Source of the DNA: Cellulosimicrobium funkei
GTDB taxonomy: Bacteria > Actinomycetota > Actinomycetes > Actinomycetales > Cellulomonadaceae
Length of the DNA: 55,681 nucleotides
Direction of reading: 5' to 3'
Assembly: GCF_001019615.1 (NCBI RefSeq)
Contig: NZ_JNBQ01000025.1
Span: forward strand, 1-55,681
The notes under the pieces are model-generated. The model was given only the letters and a program-made list of their open reading frames with translations. It had not been told where the DNA came from and ran no database searches. Position 1 is the stretch's first letter, and every line of letters starts with the position of its first letter. Of this stretch, positions 1-8,651 are shown piece after piece. Made by a program: the position numbers and the translations under genes.

Positions 1-3000
1 GCGAGCCGGACGCGCATCACGCGCCGCGCGGACTCGAGCTCGCGGAGCCAGTCGGCTGCGGCGTCGCGCGCGTCCTCGCGCGTGCGGGCCACGACCTCGG
101 CCTCCGTGAGGGGCCCCAGCCGGCGCAGCACGTCCCACACGTCCTCGGCGTGCCGGGCCTGCCGCTCGGGCGCCAGCGCGCCGAGCTCGGCCTCGGTCCG
201 CTCGATCTGCGCGGGGTCGAGCAGGTCGGCGAGCTGTGCCGCGACGCCGTCGCCGCCCAGCAGCTCGGCGAGCAGGGTCGGGTCGAGCGACAGCGCCGCT
301 GCCCGCCGCTCCGCGAGCGGGGCGTCGCCGTCGTAGAGGAACTGCGCCGTGTACCCGAAGAGGAGCGACTGCGCGAACGGCGACGGCGTCGGGGTCGTGA
401 CCTCGACGAGGCGCACGCGCCCCGCCGCGAGGTCACGCATGAGGTCGGTGAGCGCCGCGACGTCGAAGTCGTCCTGGAGGCACTCGCGTGCGGCCTCGAG
501 GACGATGGGGAACTCCGGGTACTCCGACGCCACCGACAGGAGCTGCGCCGAGCGCTGGCGCTGCTGCCACAGCGGCTGGCGCCGGTCCGGACGCCGCCGG
601 GGCAGCAGGAGCGCGCGGGCGGCGGCCTCGCGGAACCGTGACGCGAACATGACCGACCCGCCGAGCTCGTCGCGCACCGCGTCGAGCACGTCGTCCGGGT
701 CGAGCAGCAGGTCCTCGACGCCGACGACGGGTGCGTCCCCGCCGAGACCGCCCGAGCCGTCGGTCGCTCCCTCGAGCCACGAGTCCCCGGTGTCCGGGAG
801 CCGCAGGACGATGCCGTCGTCGGCGTGCATCGCGGCGGCGTCGACCCCGTAGCGCTCGCGCAGGCGCGCGGCGAGCACGAGCGCCCACGGCGCGTGCACC
901 TTCGCGCCGTACGGCGAGTGCACGACGACGCGCCAGTCGCCGAGCTCGTCGCGGAACCGCTCGACGACGACCGTCCGGTCGTCGGGCACGCGCCCGGTCG
1001 CGTCGCGCTGCTCACGGAGGTACGCGAGGAGGTTGTCGCTCGCCCACGCGTCGAGCCCGGCGGCGCGCAGCCGGTCGGCCGCGGCGTCGTGGTCGTCGGC
1101 CGCGAGCGCGTCGGTCTCGCGCACCCAGGCGCCGAGCGCCCGGCCGAGCTCGGCGGGCCGCCCGGGGGAGTCGCCCTTCCAGAAGGGCAGGCGCCCGGGG
1201 ATGCCCGGCGCGGGCGTGACCAGCACGCGGTCCGGCGTGATGTCCTCGATGCGCCACGTGCTCGACCCGAGCGTGAACGTGTCGCCGACGCGCGACTCGT
1301 AGACCATCTCCTCGTCGAGCTCGCCGACGCGCTTGCCGCCGCGCGGGGCACGCCCGCCCGCCGTGTCCGGGTCGCCCGCCACACCTCCTGTCGCGGCGTC
1401 CGTGGCGAGGAAGACGCCGTACATCCCGCGGTCGGGGATGGTCCCGCCGCTCGTCGCCGCGAGCCGCAGCGCGCCCGGTCGCCCCGTGAGCCGGCCCGAC
1501 GCACGGTCCCACACGATGCGCGCGCGCAGCTCGCCGAAGTCCTCGCTCGGGTACCGCCCCGCGAGCATGTCGAGCACCGCGTGCAGCGAGGCGTCGCCCA
1601 GGTGGGCGTACGGCGCGCTGCGCCGCACCACGGTGGCGAGCTCCGCGACCGTCCACTCGTCGACCGCGACCATGGCCACGACCTGCTGCGCGAGCACGTC
1701 GAGCGGGTTCGCGAGCACGTGGAGCTCCTCGATGCCGCCGGTGCGCATGCGCTCGGCGACGACCGCGGAGGGCACGAGGTCGCCCCGGTGCGTGGGGAAC
1801 ACGACGCCGTGCGACACCGCGCCCACCTGGTGCCCCGCGCGCCCGATGCGCTGCAGCCCGGAGGCGACCGACGGCGGGGCGCCGACCTGCACGACGAGGT
1901 CGACCGCGCCCATGTCGATGCCGAGCTCGAGGCTCGACGTCGCGACGACCGCGGGCAGCCGCCCGTCCTTGAGCTCGGTCTCGGTCCGCGTGCGTTCCGC
2001 ACGGCTCATCGAGCCGTGGTGGGCGCGCGCGATGACGGGCTCGACGCCGGAGCTCGCGCCCGACTGCGCCTGCACCTGCGCCGCGGTGATCGTGCCCGGG
2101 TCGAGCACGTCCTCGCCCTGACGTTCCGCCCACACCTCGTTCATGCGTGCCGTGAGGCGCTCGGCGCCGCGGCGGGAGTTCGTGAACACGAGAGTCGAGC
2201 GGTGGTCGGCGACGAGGTCGACGACGCGCTCCTCGACGTGCGGCCACACCGACGGGCGCTGCGGCCGGACGTCCGGCGCCCCGGTCGGGCGGGACGTCGC
2301 AGGCCCCGAGAGGTCCCGCTCGCCCGGCGGCAGGGGTGGCAGCGCGCTCGCGCTCGTCGCCCCGGACGTCGCGCCACGGGCCCCGCCTGCTTCCTTGCCC
2401 GGGCGCGCGCCGGCGTCGGGCACCAGCGCGGCCGTGCCGAGGTCCGCGAGGTCGGGGACGGGCACCACGACGTCGACCTCGATGCGCTTGGCCGCGGGGG
2501 GCTGCACGACGACGACCTCGCGGCCCGCCTCCGCCTCCGGGCGGTGGCCGCCGAGGAACGTCGCCACGGCCTCGACGGGCCGGACGGTCGCCGAGAGCCC
2601 GATGCGCTGCGCGGGCGGGCGGTCCTGCGCCTCGAGGAAGGCGTCGAGACGTTCGAGCGACACCGCGAGGTGCGCGCCGCGCTTGGTCCCCGCCACGGCG
2701 TGGATCTCGTCGACGATCACGGTCTCGACGCCCGCGAGCCCCGCGCGCGCCTGCGAGGTCAGCACGAGGAACAGCGACTCGGGCGTGGTGATGAGGATGT
2801 CCGGCGGGTGCGTCGCGAGGCGGCGGCGCTCGCTCGTGGGCGTGTCGCCCGTGCGGGTGCCGACGACGACGTCCGGCACCTCGAGCCCGAGCCGCACCGC
2901 CGCCTGGCGGATGCCCGCGAGCGGGGAGCGGAGGTTGCGCTCGACGTCCGCGGCGAGCGCCTTGAGCGGCGAGACGTACACGACGCGGCAGCGCTGCTCG

Positions 3001-3221
3001 CGCACGACCTCGCCGGCTGCGGGCGCGCTCATGATCCGGTCGAGCGACCACAGGAACGCCGCGAGCGTCTTGCCCGACCCGGTCGGAGCGACGACGAGCG
3101 CGTGCCGGTCGCTCGACACCGCGTCCCACGCGCCGGCCTGCGCCGCGGTCGGGGCGTCGAACGCGCCCGAGAACCAGGCGCGCGTGGGCGCGGCGAAGCG
3201 CGCGAGCGGGTCCGTGGTCAC
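1..3221 (-). CDS. lhr: Lhr-type DEAD/DEAH-box ATP-dependent helicase (3' end outside window)
   Basis: Large helicase of the Lhr family (superfamily 2), an ATP-driven 3'-5' nucleic-acid translocase linked to DNA repair. About 1073 N-terminal residues are visible; the family usually has about 1500, so the C-terminus lies left of the window. Seen: Walker A APTGSGKT at residues 45-52, DEIH box at 171-174, motif III GLSAT near 209, and helicase domain 2 with VFTNSRRGAERL and QRIGRAGHQ. A low-complexity Gly/Ala/Pro insert separates the two RecA-like lobes near residues 255-310. The start is GTG at 3221, because GAGAAT (3233-3228) lies 6 nt upstream as a leaderless-type -10; no Shine-Dalgarno is visible. 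It is divergent from the DUF3046 gene and shares its inverted-repeat intergenic region. Family assignment is firm; the physiological role is inferred. Confidence 0.9.
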   Translation of the reverse strand, partial: MTTDPLARFAAPTRAWFSGAFDAPTAAQAGAWDAVSSDRHALVVAPTGSGKTLAAFLWSLDRIMSAPAAGEVVREQRCRVVYVSPLKALAADVERNLRSPLAGIRQAAVRLGLEVPDVVVGTRTGDTPTSERRRLATHPPDILITTPESLFLVLTSQARAGLAGVETVIVDEIHAVAGTKRGAHLAVSLERLDAFLEAQDRPPAQRIGLSATVRPVEAVATFLGGHRPEAEAGREVVVVQPPAAKRIEVDVVVPVPDLADLGTAALVPDAGARPGKEAGGARGATSGATSASALPPLPPGERDLSGPATSRPTGAPDVRPQRPSVWPHVEERVVDLVADHRSTLVFTNSRRGAERLTARMNEVWAERQGEDVLDPGTITAAQVQAQSGASSGVEPVIARAHHGSMSRAERTRTETELKDGRLPAVVATSSLELGIDMGAVDLVVQVGAPPSVASGLQRIGRAGHQVGAVSHGVVFPTHRGDLVPSAVVAERMRTGGIEELHVLANPLDVLAQQVVAMVAVDEWTVAELATVVRRSAPYAHLGDASLHAVLDMLAGRYPSEDFGELRARIVWDRASGRLTGRPGALRLAATSGGTIPDRGMYGVFLATDAATGGVAGDPDTAGGRAPRGGKRVGELDEEMVYESRVGDTFTLGSSTWRIEDITPDRVLVTPAPGIPGRLPFWKGDSPGRPAELGRALGAWVRETDALAADDHDAAADRLRAAGLDAWASDNLLAYLREQRDATGRVPDDRTVVVERFRDELGDWRVVVHSPYGAKVHAPWALVLAARLRERYGVDAAAMHADDGIVLRLPDTGDSWLEGATDGSGGLGGDAPVVGVEDLLLDPDDVLDAVRDELGGSVMFASRFREAAARALLLPRRRPDRRQPLWQQRQRSAQLLSVASEYPEFPIVLEAARECLQDDFDVAALTDLMRDLAAGRVRLVEVTTPTPSPFAQSLLFGYTAQFLYDGDAPLAERRAAALSLDPTLLAELLGGDGVAAQLADLLDPAQIERTEAELGALAPERQARHAEDVWDVLRRLGPLTEAEVVARTREDARDAAADWLRELESARRVMRVRL

Positions 3222-3227
3222 TGGCCC

Positions 3228-3233
3228 ATTCTC
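3228..3233 (-). promoter_or_regulatory. Putative leaderless -10 element of lhr
   Basis: On the minus strand this reads GAGAAT, with 6 nt to the GTG start at 3221. It fits the extended pattern seen before many genes in this window. No convincing -35 hexamer is visible. Confidence 0.4.
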
Positions 3234-3298
3234 GCCGCGACCACCCACACGCGCCGCGCGACGGGAGACCGGCGGCCCGCCCGCGCGAGGGAAGTCCT

Positions 3299-3368
3299 CC
3301 GAGCGCTGCGTCGGCGTGCGAGCGATGCGTCCCGGGACGCATCGCTCGCGCACGGACGCAGCGCTCGG
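3299..3368. repeat. 70-bp near-perfect inverted repeat made of four 12-mer units
   Basis: Four copies of GAGCGMTGCGTC: direct at 3301-3312 and 3320-3331, inverted at 3336-3347 and 3355-3366, symmetric about 3333/3334. Outward pairing from the centre gives 35-bp arms with only three non-Watson-Crick positions, one of them G-T. It lies between divergent lhr (start 3221) and the DUF3046 gene (start 3411), so it is not a convergent terminator. The layout (two tandem sites facing two tandem sites) suggests a multi-dimer operator, or a cruciform-forming element. I do not recognise the motif. Confidence 0.85.
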
Positions 3369-3410
3369 CCGTGCGGACCGAGAGGGCGCGCGGCGTGGGA
3401 GGCTGGTCCC

Positions 3411-3644
3411 GTGCGCTACCGCGAGTTCTCCGAGCTGGTCGACGAGGTGTTCGGCGCGTCCCTGGGACGCGCCTACGTCCGCGAGCAGGTGCTGTCCGCG
3501 CTCGGCGACCGGACGGCCGCCCAGGCGCTCGAGGACGGCGTCGAGCCGCGCGTCGTCTGGCACGCCCTGTGCGACGCGCTCGACGTGCCCGACGCGCGAC
3601 GCTGGGGCCACGACGACCACCGCCAGGCCCCGCCGCGCCGCTGA
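3411..3644 (+). CDS. DUF3046 family protein
   Basis: Small protein of 77 residues, function unknown. It matches the actinobacterial DUF3046 family in size and pattern: N-terminal RYREFSELVDEVFG, then a helix with ARVREQ-like residues (GRAYVREQVLSALGDR), then a PRxVWHALCDALDVP segment and a short basic tail. DUF3046 genes typically lie just upstream of recA in actinobacteria, as here. The GTG start is chosen because it begins the conserved RYREFSE segment; a weak GAGGCT -10 (3399-3404) lies 6 nt upstream, so the message may be leaderless. There is no signal peptide or membrane segment. Confidence 0.8.
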   Translation: MRYREFSELVDEVFGASLGRAYVREQVLSALGDRTAAQALEDGVEPRVVWHALCDALDVPDARRWGHDDHRQAPPRR

Positions 3645-3713
3645 CCCCGCCCCTGCCGGTCCACGGAGGACCGCCGAGGGGCGCGACGGGCCTCTCGCCG
3701 CGATGATGGCCGC

Positions 3714-5897
3714 ATGAGCGCTCCCGCCCGAGGCCGTGCCGCGGTCCGCGTGACCGCGGCCGACGTGCGCGGAGCCGTCTGGTCGCTCGTCTCGACGGCC
3801 GTCGGCCTCGGGCTCGCGATCTGGTTCGTCCCCGGGGTCGAGGTCACCAACCCGTGGTCGCTCGTCCTCGCGGCGCTCGCGGTCGGGCTGGGCGACGTGC
3901 TCCTGCGCCCCGTGCTCCGGCGTCTGGCGCACCGGTTCGGCGTGGTCGGCGCGCTCGTGTCCGGCGTGGTGGCACAGCTCGCGGTCGCGTGGGCGGCGCT
4001 CACGTACCTGCCGGGGTTCCGGAGCGGCTCGTGGGTGGACGTGCTCGCGGTGCTCGTGCTCGCGGCCGTCCTCATGGCGCTCGGGCGCTGGGTGGTCGGG
4101 GCGAGCGACAACGAGTACGTCCTCGGTGACCTGCTCCGGCGGGCGCGCCGGCAGGCCGGCGTGCCGCGACGCGGGCCGGGGGCCGCGGGTGCGACCGAGC
4201 GCCCGGCGGGACTGCTCGTCGTCCTGCTCGACGGCGTCGCGCGCCCCACGCTCGACTACGCGCTCCAGGCCGGGCTCGCCCCGACGCTCGCCCGCTGGCT
4301 GGGCAGCGGGAGCCACCACCTCACGACGTGGTGGGCGCGCGTGCCCGCGACGACGCCCGCCTCCACGATCGGCCTCCTGCACGGCTCGACGGAGCACGTG
4401 CCCGCGTTCCGCTGGTGGTCGCGCGCGCTCGGCCGGCTCGTCGTGACGAACCGACCCGCCGACGCGGCGGCGGTCGAGGCGCGCACCAGCGACGGTTCCG
4501 GGCTCCTCGCGGGCGGGGGAGTCGCCGTCTCCACGATGTTCTCCGGCGACGCGGCGACGAGCCTGCTCGTCATGAGCCGGGCGCGCGAGGGGCTCGGGCC
4601 CGGCCAGATGTTCGTGCACTTCTTCGCGAGCCCGTTCGTGCTCGTGCGTGCGGTCGTCGTCGCGCTCGGCGAGCTCTTCAAGGAGCTCTACCAGGGCTGG
4701 CAGCAGGCCGTGCGGGGCGTCGAGCCCCGGGTGTCGCGCCTCGGCTGGTACCCGGTGCTGCGCGCGGTGACGAACGTCGTGCTGCGCGACCTCAACACGA
4801 CGCTCGTCGCGGAGCAGCTCGTGCGCGGGACGCCGGTGGTGTGCGTCGACCTCGTCGACTACGACGAGATCGCCCACCACGCCGGACCGCTGCGCCCCGA
4901 GTCGCTGCGCGCGCTGGAGGGCCTCGACCGGGTCGTCGGGCTCTGGGAGCAGGTCGCCGCCGTCGCGCCCCGCCGCTACGAGGTCGTCGTGCTGTCCGAC
5001 CACGGGCAGTCGCTCGGCTCGACGTTCGAGCAGGTCGAGGGCCGGTCCTTCCTCGACGAGGTCCGGCGCCTCATGGCCCCCGGGCCCGGCGCGCGCGCCG
5101 GGGTGCGCCGCGGCGAGGAGGACGCCCGGGCCGAGGGACGCCGTCGGGCCACCTCGCCCGACAGCGAGTCGTGGGGCCCGGCGAACACCGCCCTCAACGC
5201 GCTGCGGCCCGGGACGTCGGGCGAGGAGGCCGCAGAGCCCGGCCGCATGATGGTCGGCCCGGACCGGACCGAGCGGCGCCCTGGCGCCGAGGACGCCGCG
5301 CTGCCCGAGGTCCCGGAGGTCGCGGTCGTGGGGTCGGGCAACCTGGGCATGGTCTGGTTCCCGCGCGAGCCGCGCCGGCTCACGGGCGACGAGGTCCGCG
5401 AGCGGTGGCCGGGGCTGCTCCCCGGTCTCGTCGCGAACCCGGCCGTCGGCGTCGTCGTCGAGCGCGGTGCGGGCGGCGAGGTGCGGGCGCACGGGTGCGG
5501 CGGCTCGCGCGACCTGCGGTCCGGGGAGGTCGTGGGCGAGGACCCGCTCGCGGGCTACGGGTCGAGAGCCGCGGCGGACCTGCTGCGCGTGGCGGCGCTC
5601 GAGGACGCGGGCGACCTCGTGCTCGTCTCGCGCGTGGACGAGGTCGGGATGGTGCACGCGTTCGAGGGGCTGGTCGGGTCGCACGGCGGCCTCGGCGGGG
5701 CCCAGAACGAGGCCGTCCTGCTGCACCCCGCGCACCTCGGGCTGCCCGACGACGAGCTCGAGGACGTGGACGGCACGCCGATGCTCGTCGGCGCGGAGGC
5801 GGTGCACCGTCGCCTCGTGGCGTGGCTCGTCGACCTCGGCGTGCGGTCCGTCGCCCCGGCGGCGGACGGCGCGGGGCGGCGGGCGGGGGAGCCGTGA
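3714..5897 (+). CDS. Holin-like membrane domain fused to alkaline-phosphatase-superfamily phosphodiesterase
   Basis: A 727-residue fusion. Residues 1-140 hold about four hydrophobic segments resembling the Phage_holin_4_2 / mycobacterial four-helix membrane family. From about residue 160 a type I phosphodiesterase/alkaline-phosphatase fold follows. Candidate metal ligands and nucleophile: Asp173 in LLDGV, Thr213/214 in ATTPAST, Asp379-His388/389 in DLVDYDEIAHH, Asp429-His430 in LSDHG, and a late SHGG motif. A polar linker (about 455-530) interrupts the catalytic domain. The substrate is unknown; a lipid-linked or nucleotide phosphodiester is a guess. GATGAT (3702-3707) lies 6 nt before the ATG, suggesting leaderless expression. 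It overlaps the next gene by 4 bp (GTGA), so translation is probably coupled. Confidence 0.75.
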   Translation: MSAPARGRAAVRVTAADVRGAVWSLVSTAVGLGLAIWFVPGVEVTNPWSLVLAALAVGLGDVLLRPVLRRLAHRFGVVGALVSGVVAQLAVAWAALTYLPGFRSGSWVDVLAVLVLAAVLMALGRWVVGASDNEYVLGDLLRRARRQAGVPRRGPGAAGATERPAGLLVVLLDGVARPTLDYALQAGLAPTLARWLGSGSHHLTTWWARVPATTPASTIGLLHGSTEHVPAFRWWSRALGRLVVTNRPADAAAVEARTSDGSGLLAGGGVAVSTMFSGDAATSLLVMSRAREGLGPGQMFVHFFASPFVLVRAVVVALGELFKELYQGWQQAVRGVEPRVSRLGWYPVLRAVTNVVLRDLNTTLVAEQLVRGTPVVCVDLVDYDEIAHHAGPLRPESLRALEGLDRVVGLWEQVAAVAPRRYEVVVLSDHGQSLGSTFEQVEGRSFLDEVRRLMAPGPGARAGVRRGEEDARAEGRRRATSPDSESWGPANTALNALRPGTSGEEAAEPGRMMVGPDRTERRPGAEDAALPEVPEVAVVGSGNLGMVWFPREPRRLTGDEVRERWPGLLPGLVANPAVGVVVERGAGGEVRAHGCGGSRDLRSGEVVGEDPLAGYGSRAAADLLRVAALEDAGDLVLVSRVDEVGMVHAFEGLVGSHGGLGGAQNEAVLLHPAHLGLPDDELEDVDGTPMLVGAEAVHRRLVAWLVDLGVRSVAPAADGAGRRAGEP

Positions 5898-6694
5898 GCG
5901 TCCGCGTGACGTGGCTCGGCCACTCGAGCGTCGTCCTCGACGTGCGGTCCGGACGCGCGGGGGTGCCGGACGTGCGCCTCGTCACCGACCCGCTCCTGCA
6001 CCGGCACGCGGGGATGCTGCGGCGGCGCGGAGAGCGGCCCGCCGCGGTGTGGCAGGACAGCGACGCCGTCCTGCTGTCCCACCTGCACCACGACCACGCG
6101 GAGCTGCGCTCGTTGCGCCTCCTCGGCGACGCGCCCGTGCTCACGGCCCCGGCGAACGCGCGCTGGCTGCGCGCCAGGGGCCTGCGCGGGGTCGGGCTCG
6201 ACGACGCGTGGCACGCCGTCGGGGCGGAGGCGGCGGGGGTCGAGGTGCGCCTCGTGGCGGCGGTGCACGGGCACCGGCCGATGCCGCACCGGCCCAACGC
6301 GGCGAACGGGCACCTCGTGCGGGCGGACGGCCCGGACGGGGCGCGGGTGTGGGCGGTCGGGGACACCGAGCACTACCCGGACATGGTCCACCTGCCGGCG
6401 CTCGCGGGCGGTCCGGTGGACGTCGCGCTCGTGCCGGTCGGCGGGTGGGGACCTCGGCTCTCGGGCGGGCACCTCGGCCCCGTGCAGGCGGCACGGGTGT
6501 GCGCCGAGGTGGGCGTGGGCGTCGCGATCCCGGTGCACTGGGGCACGCTCCACGCGCCGGGTGGGCGGCACCTCCCGCGTGGCTGGATGGACCACGCGGG
6601 GGCGGCGTTCGAGGCGGCCGCGCAGCGCGAGGCGCCCGGGACGCGCGTCGTGGTCCTGCGACCGGGGGAGTCGTGGTCGTCCGACGACGCGTGA
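5894..6694 (+). CDS. MBL-fold metal-dependent hydrolase (UlaG-like)
   Basis: A 266-residue metallo-beta-lactamase-fold hydrolase of the UlaG/ zinc-dependent hydrolase type. It opens with VTWLGHSSVVLD, has the metal-binding SHLHHDHAEL motif near residue 63, a VHGHRPMPHRPN segment, GDTEHYPDM and a late PVHWGTLH histidine. These are the usual ligand positions of the superfamily. The GTG start overlaps the TGA of the phosphodiesterase gene, so the two are probably one transcript; whether they share a pathway is inference. No signal peptide is visible, so it is cytosolic. The substrate cannot be told from sequence. Confidence 0.82.
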   Translation: MSVRVTWLGHSSVVLDVRSGRAGVPDVRLVTDPLLHRHAGMLRRRGERPAAVWQDSDAVLLSHLHHDHAELRSLRLLGDAPVLTAPANARWLRARGLRGVGLDDAWHAVGAEAAGVEVRLVAAVHGHRPMPHRPNAANGHLVRADGPDGARVWAVGDTEHYPDMVHLPALAGGPVDVALVPVGGWGPRLSGGHLGPVQAARVCAEVGVGVAIPVHWGTLHAPGGRHLPRGWMDHAGAAFEAAAQREAPGTRVVVLRPGESWSSDDA

Positions 6695-6733
6695 GCGGCG
6701 CGGTCGTGACACGCCGAGGTGCGCGTTCCGGGA

Positions 6734-6756
6734 TCGAACACGTGTTCGGCTAGAGT
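6734..6756 (+). promoter_or_regulatory. recA SOS box and putative -10
   Basis: TCGAACACGTGTTCGG (6734-6749) matches the actinobacterial LexA box TCGAAC-N4-GTTCGA at all but the last base. TAGAGT (6751-6756) directly follows and could be the -10, giving a leader of about 140 nt. A second TAGCGT at 6854-6859 could be a nearer promoter. RecA induction after DNA damage is therefore expected. Confidence 0.85.
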
Positions 6757-6904
6757 TGTGCACAGGACGCGCTCCGGCGGGTCCAGGACGCCGGTCCGGC
6801 ACGACGATCCACAGGCTCGAGGGTCGCCGGAGCCGCGTGTCGGTGGCTGCCCGTAGCGTCGGGCCACAACGAACAGATGAACGTCGAACCGAAGGTGGAC
6901 TGAC

Positions 6905-8020
6905 ATGCCCGCACCCGCAGACCGCGAGAAGGCGCTCGAGGCGGCCCTCGCCCAGATCGACCGGAGCTTCGGCAAGGGCTCCGTCATGCGCCTCGGCGAA
7001 GAAGGCCGCGCCCCCGTCGAGGTCATCCCCACGGGCTCCATCGCGCTGGACATCGCGCTCGGCATCGGCGGCCTGCCGCGCGGGCGCGTCATCGAGGTGT
7101 ACGGCCCGGAGTCCTCTGGAAAGACGACCGTCGCGCTGCACGCCGTCGCGAGCGCGCAGCGCGCGGGCGGTATCGCGGCGTTCATCGACGCCGAGCACGC
7201 CCTCGACCCGGAGTACGCCAAGAAGCTCGGCGTCGACACGGACGCGCTCCTGGTCTCCCAGCCGGACACCGGCGAGCAGGCGCTCGAGATCACGGACATG
7301 CTGATCCGCTCGGGCGCGCTCGACATCATCGTCATCGACTCCGTCGCGGCGCTCGTGCCCAAGGCGGAGATCGAGGGCGAGATGGGCGACAGCCACGTCG
7401 GTCTCCAGGCCCGCCTCATGTCGCAGGCGCTGCGCAAGATCACGGGTGCGCTCAACGCGTCCGGGACCACCGCGATCTTCATCAACCAGCTCCGCGAGAA
7501 GATCGGCGTGTTCTTCGGCTCGCCCGAGACGACGACCGGTGGCAAGGCGCTGAAGTTCTACGCGTCCGTCCGCCTGGACATCCGTCGTATCGAGACGCTC
7601 AAGGAGGGCACCGACGCGGTCGGCAACCGGACCCGTGTCAAGGTCGTCAAGAACAAGATGGCCCCGCCCTTCAAGCAGGCCGAGTTCGACATCCTCTACG
7701 GCGTCGGCATCTCCCGCGAGGGTGGCCTCATCGACATGGGCGTGGAGCACGGGTTCGTGCGCAAGTCCGGGTCGTGGTTCACCTACGGCGGCGACCAGCT
7801 CGGTCAGGGCAAGGAGAACGCGCGTTCGTTCCTGCGCGACAACCCGGACCTCGCCAACGAGCTCGAGAAGAAGATCAAGGAGAAGCTCGGCGTCGGGGCC
7901 AAGATCGACGCTCCGGCCGACCCTGCGGCGGGCGTGACGGTCCCGGCCGACGGCGCGGCCGCGCCCGGCGCGGCGAAGGCCCCGGCCGCGGCCGCCAAGG
8001 GGAAGAAGTCGCCGTTCTGA
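6905..8020 (+). CDS. recA: Recombinase RecA
   Basis: RecA, the ATP-dependent strand-exchange protein and co-protease for LexA; 371 residues, normal for actinobacteria, with no intein. Seen: Walker [10 protein letters not shown] at residues 67-75, the LLVSQPD region, Walker B-like [17 protein letters not shown], the L2 loop region [19 protein letters not shown], and an Ala/Pro-rich C-terminal tail. The ATG is preceded by AAGGTGG at a good spacing. An SOS box lies about 160 bp upstream. recX follows with its frame overlapping the recA stop. Confidence 0.99.
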   Translation: MPAPADREKALEAALAQIDRSFGKGSVMRLGEEGRAPVEVIPTGSIALDIALGIGGLPRGRVIEVYGPESSGKTTVALHAVASAQRAGGIAAFIDAEHALDPEYAKKLGVDTDALLVSQPDTGEQALEITDMLIRSGALDIIVIDSVAALVPKAEIEGEMGDSHVGLQARLMSQALRKITGALNASGTTAIFINQLREKIGVFFGSPETTTGGKALKFYASVRLDIRRIETLKEGTDAVGNRTRVKVVKNKMAPPFKQAEFDILYGVGISREGGLIDMGVEHGFVRKSGSWFTYGGDQLGQGKENARSFLRDNPDLANELEKKIKEKLGVGAKIDAPADPAAGVTVPADGAAAPGAAKAPAAAAKGKKSPF

Positions 8021-8646
8021 TCGACGAGCGGGACGGTGAGGACGGCTTCGAGCCGTCGGACCTGTCTGAGGAGGACGACGGGCGCCGCACCGGCCGCAAG
8101 GCCGGGCGGCGCCCGCGCCCGACCCTGCACGAGCTCGTGGAGCGCGGCGAGATCAGCGACGCCGACCTCGCCGAGCGCGCTCGGGAGACGGTGCTGCGCA
8201 TCCTCACGGCCGCGCCGAAGAGCCGTGCGGAGCTCGCGCAGTCGCTCGCGCGCAAGGGCTACCCCGAGCACGTCGTCCTGCCGATCCTCGACCGGTTCGA
8301 GGAGGTCGGTCTCGTCGACGACGCGCAGTACGCCGAGATGATCGTCCGCACCCGGCACGCCGAGCGCGGGCTGTCACGCCGCGCGATCTCGACCGAGCTG
8401 CGGCGGCGCGGCATCGACGGCGAGGTCGGCGCCGCGGCGCTCGAGCAGGTCGACGACGACTCCGAGGCGGACGCGGCCCTGGAGCTCGCCCGCACGCGCC
8501 TCGCCCGCACGCGCGGCCTCGACCGCGAGGTGCGGGTGCGCCGGACCGTCGGGGCGCTCGCCCGCAAGGGCTACAGCCCGTCGCTGGCCTTCGAGATCGT
8601 CCAGCGAGAGCTCGACGCCGAGGCCGCCGAACCCCCGCTCGACTGA
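8017..8646 (+). CDS. recX: Regulatory protein RecX (start uncertain)
   Basis: RecX modulates RecA filaments. The frame carries the family pattern: [18 protein letters not shown], then [50 protein letters not shown] and a C-terminal [14 protein letters not shown] repeat, i.e. the usual three-helix repeats. There is no ATG or GTG at the expected place. I placed the start at CTG 8017, which overlaps the recA TGA (8018-8020) and follows AAGGGGAAG at about 7997. The first in-frame GTG is 8137 and would cut off an acidic leader but keep the whole RecX core. Translational coupling to recA is likely. The family call is firm; the start is weak. Confidence 0.85.
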   Translation: MIDERDGEDGFEPSDLSEEDDGRRTGRKAGRRPRPTLHELVERGEISDADLAERARETVLRILTAAPKSRAELAQSLARKGYPEHVVLPILDRFEEVGLVDDAQYAEMIVRTRHAERGLSRRAISTELRRRGIDGEVGAAALEQVDDDSEADAALELARTRLARTRGLDREVRVRRTVGALARKGYSPSLAFEIVQRELDAEAAEPPLD

Positions 8647-8651
8647 GGCCG

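Noticed and set aside
825-3644. Very long open frame on the plus strand opposite lhr
   Set aside because: Its translation is Arg/Ala/Gly-rich low complexity and antisense to a well-supported helicase; only its last 77 codons (from 3411), the DUF3046 gene, are real.
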